A stretch of 64,000 bases of DNA from Streptomyces sp. 71268 (GTDB lineage Bacteria; Actinomycetota; Actinomycetes; Streptomycetales; Streptomycetaceae), in assembly GCF_029392895.1 (NCBI RefSeq), contig NZ_CP114200.1:1641501-1705500 (forward strand), read 5' to 3'. A program made the translations under genes and the position numbers. Shown piece after piece: positions 62,701 through 64,000 of the stretch. Position 1 is the first letter of the stretch; each line of letters begins with the position of its first letter. The notes under the pieces were generated by a model. The model saw only the letters and a program-made list of their open reading frames with translations, made no database searches and was not told the DNA's origin.

Positions 62701-63157
62701 GTCTCTCCTACGTCCCGAATGCGACGCGGCGGACCCGGCACGCATCCGCACCGATCCGCGCCCCCACAACCGTCCGACTCTATGGCGCCTTGTGAACAGC
62801 TTTCGCAAGAGAACCGCACAAGTTCGTAGCAGTGCCGACATTAGCGGACCCGCACGAGCGCAATCTACGCATCCCAACTCGCGTGCCTATCATCACTCAA
62901 CCCGCCCCGGGCCGCACGAAAACCAAGCCCACAGCCCCTTTACGCACCTCGCCGCGCTCCCCGGGAGCGCGCCCACGCCCGCCGGCGCACCACCCCACCG
63001 CCGGGCGCCCAACCCCCTTGGGACCGCATGGAGATCGCCCCCGGAGCAACCTCAGAAGAAGCTCTGAACCGAACGCGGACGGGGTTCGTCCCCCCTACGG
63101 GGGGCCAAGACTCTTCCCATCGCGGATGGACGCGCGCATTCTTCCAGGGGGGCAACC
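62701..63157. other. Divergent intergenic region upstream of the DUF692 gene
   Basis: 457 bp without a supported gene. On the minus side there is a CTTGTG/CACAAG inverted repeat at 62789-62822 and a TAGAGT-like -10. On the plus side there is TGAACC-N16-CGTC (63065-63090), an ECF-type promoter look-alike, and a C6-TAC-G6 hairpin at 63090-63104. Confidence 0.45.
63065..63090 (+). promoter_or_regulatory. Candidate ECF sigma promoter for the DUF692 gene
   Basis: TGAACC at 63065-63070 and CGTC at 63087-63090 with 16-bp spacing match the general GAAC-N16-CGTC layout of many ECF promoters. It is 68 nt before the DUF692 start. A chance match cannot be excluded. Confidence 0.35.
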
Positions 63158-64000
63158 ATGAAACGACTGGGGACCGGAATCGGGTGGCGGCCGGAGATCG
63201 CCGATGACATCGCTCGCCTTCCCGACATCGACTGGGTGGAGGTGGTGGCCGAGAACATCTGCCCGGGCCACGTCCCCGACGCCCTCACCGCCCTGCGCGA
63301 GCGCGGCACGACCGTGGTGCCGCACGGCGTCTCGCTCGGGCTCGGCGGGGCCGCGCGACCGGACCCGGGACGGCTGGCCGCCCTGGCCGAGCGCGCCGAG
63401 GCGCTGTCCGCGCCGCTGGTCACCGAGCACATCGCGTTCGTACGCGGCGGGGGGCCGCTGACCGCGTCGCCGGAGATCGAGGCCGGACACCTGCTGCCGG
63501 TGCCGCGCACCCGGGAGGCGCTGGCGGTGCTGTGCGAGAACGTGCGCATCGCGCAGGACGCGCTGCCGGTGCCGCTGGCCCTGGAGAACATCGCCGCGTT
63601 GATCTCCTGGCCGGGCGAGGAGCTGACCGAGGGCCAGTTCCTGACCGAACTGGTCGAGCGCACCGGCGTCCGGTTGCTCATCGACGTCGCCAACCTGCAC
63701 ACCAACCACGTCAACCGGAGCGAGGACCCGGCCCGCACCCTGGACGCGCTGCCGACCTGGGCCATCGCCTACGTGCACGTGGCGGGCGGCGTCGAGCGCG
63801 ACGGCGTGTGGCACGACAGCCACGCCCACCCGGTCACCCAGCCGGTGCTGGACGTGCTCGCGGAGCTGTGCTCCCGGACGGCGCCGCCGGGGGTGCTCCT
63901 GGAGCGCGACGAGGCGTTCCCGCCCACGGCGGAGCTGGCGGCCGAACTCGACGCGATCCGCGCCGTCGTGGCCACCACCCCGGCCGTGCCGGCGCCCGCC
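63158..64000 (+). CDS. DUF692 family protein (MbnB/BufB-like), 3' end cut
   Basis: At least 281 residues from ATG 63158 (GGGGGG upstream); the frame runs off the right edge. DUF692 proteins are multinuclear iron oxygenases that modify peptide Cys, Asp or other residues, as known from MbnB and BufB. Metal ligand candidates are seen in the expected order: [12 protein letters not shown] (His), [10 protein letters not shown] (His), [10 protein letters not shown] (Glu), [10 protein letters not shown] (Asp), [10 protein letters not shown] (His) and [10 protein letters not shown] (His). The substrate gene is not in the window; it probably lies just beyond the edge. Confidence 0.85.
   Translation, partial: MKRLGTGIGWRPEIADDIARLPDIDWVEVVAENICPGHVPDALTALRERGTTVVPHGVSLGLGGAARPDPGRLAALAERAEALSAPLVTEHIAFVRGGGPLTASPEIEAGHLLPVPRTREALAVLCENVRIAQDALPVPLALENIAALISWPGEELTEGQFLTELVERTGVRLLIDVANLHTNHVNRSEDPARTLDALPTWAIAYVHVAGGVERDGVWHDSHAHPVTQPVLDVLAELCSRTAPPGVLLERDEAFPPTAELAAELDAIRAVVATTPAVPAPA

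Overview
The window is very GC-rich chromosomal DNA from a Streptomyces-type actinomycete. Supporting signs are many GTG starts, four-base ATGA/GTGA gene overlaps, G/C-heavy third codon positions, and families typical of this group: an SAV2148-type HEPN protein, a PhoX phosphatase, a maleylpyruvate-isomerase/mycothiol-type protein, a macrolide glycosyltransferase and a one-piece cysteine operon. I see no rRNA, tRNA, CRISPR array, insertion sequence or phage gene. The left edge cuts a proline-rich protein gene and the right edge cuts a DUF692 gene.

Layout. 1-10.1 kb: regulators and small housekeeping genes (TrmB/LuxR-type regulator, DUF456 protein, divergent hydrolase/AraC pair, cold-shock protein, FAD disulfide oxidoreductase, RsgA GTPase with an elaborate 5' leader, a truncated ArsR-like ORF coupled to an RsbW-like ATPase, an intact ArsR gene). 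10.1-12.3 kb: BrkB-type membrane protein and a GNAT enzyme. 12.4-22.5 kb: the assimilatory sulfur operon. It begins with a 27-residue leader peptide and continues with sulfite reductase, a zinc ribbon, cysH, cysC, cysD, cysN, a sulfonate-type ABC importer and a sirohydrochlorin chelatase, ending at a perfect 17-bp hairpin. Sulfate is activated (CysDN, CysC), reduced (CysH, sulfite reductase with siroheme supplied through the chelatase), and organosulfur can enter through the ABC importer.

22.6-37.5 kb: accessory and regulatory genes. These are an unknown GNAT-like protein, an 864-bp divergent intergenic region with an orphan hairpin, a large secreted hydrolase with Calx-beta-like repeats, a mycothiol/DinB-type protein, a Pat-like acetyltransferase, a TetR/FAD-monooxygenase divergent pair, a macrolide glycosyltransferase behind tandem palindromes, a sugar ABC importer operon, a phosphotransferase preceded by a decamer repeat array, and a DnaQ-like exonuclease. 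37.6-50.1 kb: a Pro/Gln-rich membrane protein, SAV2148-HEPN protein, GlgX, a LysR/Lpd divergent pair, a small membrane protein, a two-component system, a GNAT gene with a short upstream ORF, and MsrB. 50.1-64 kb: MurC, an unknown protein, a RibD-like reductase, ZapE, a Tat-exported PhoX phosphatase, an ABC exporter pair, a Pth2-like hydrolase, a NodB-like membrane-anchored protein, a class A PBP with a degenerate transpeptidase site, and the start of a DUF692 gene.

The most promising unexplained signals are the rsgA leader (a 23-codon ORF whose end forms one arm of a hairpin just before rsgA), the degenerate transpeptidase of the PBP, the DUF692 gene with an ECF-like promoter, the tandem palindromes upstream of the glycosyltransferase, and the 10-bp phased repeat array. 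Functional calls rest on motif recognition by eye. No database search was run.
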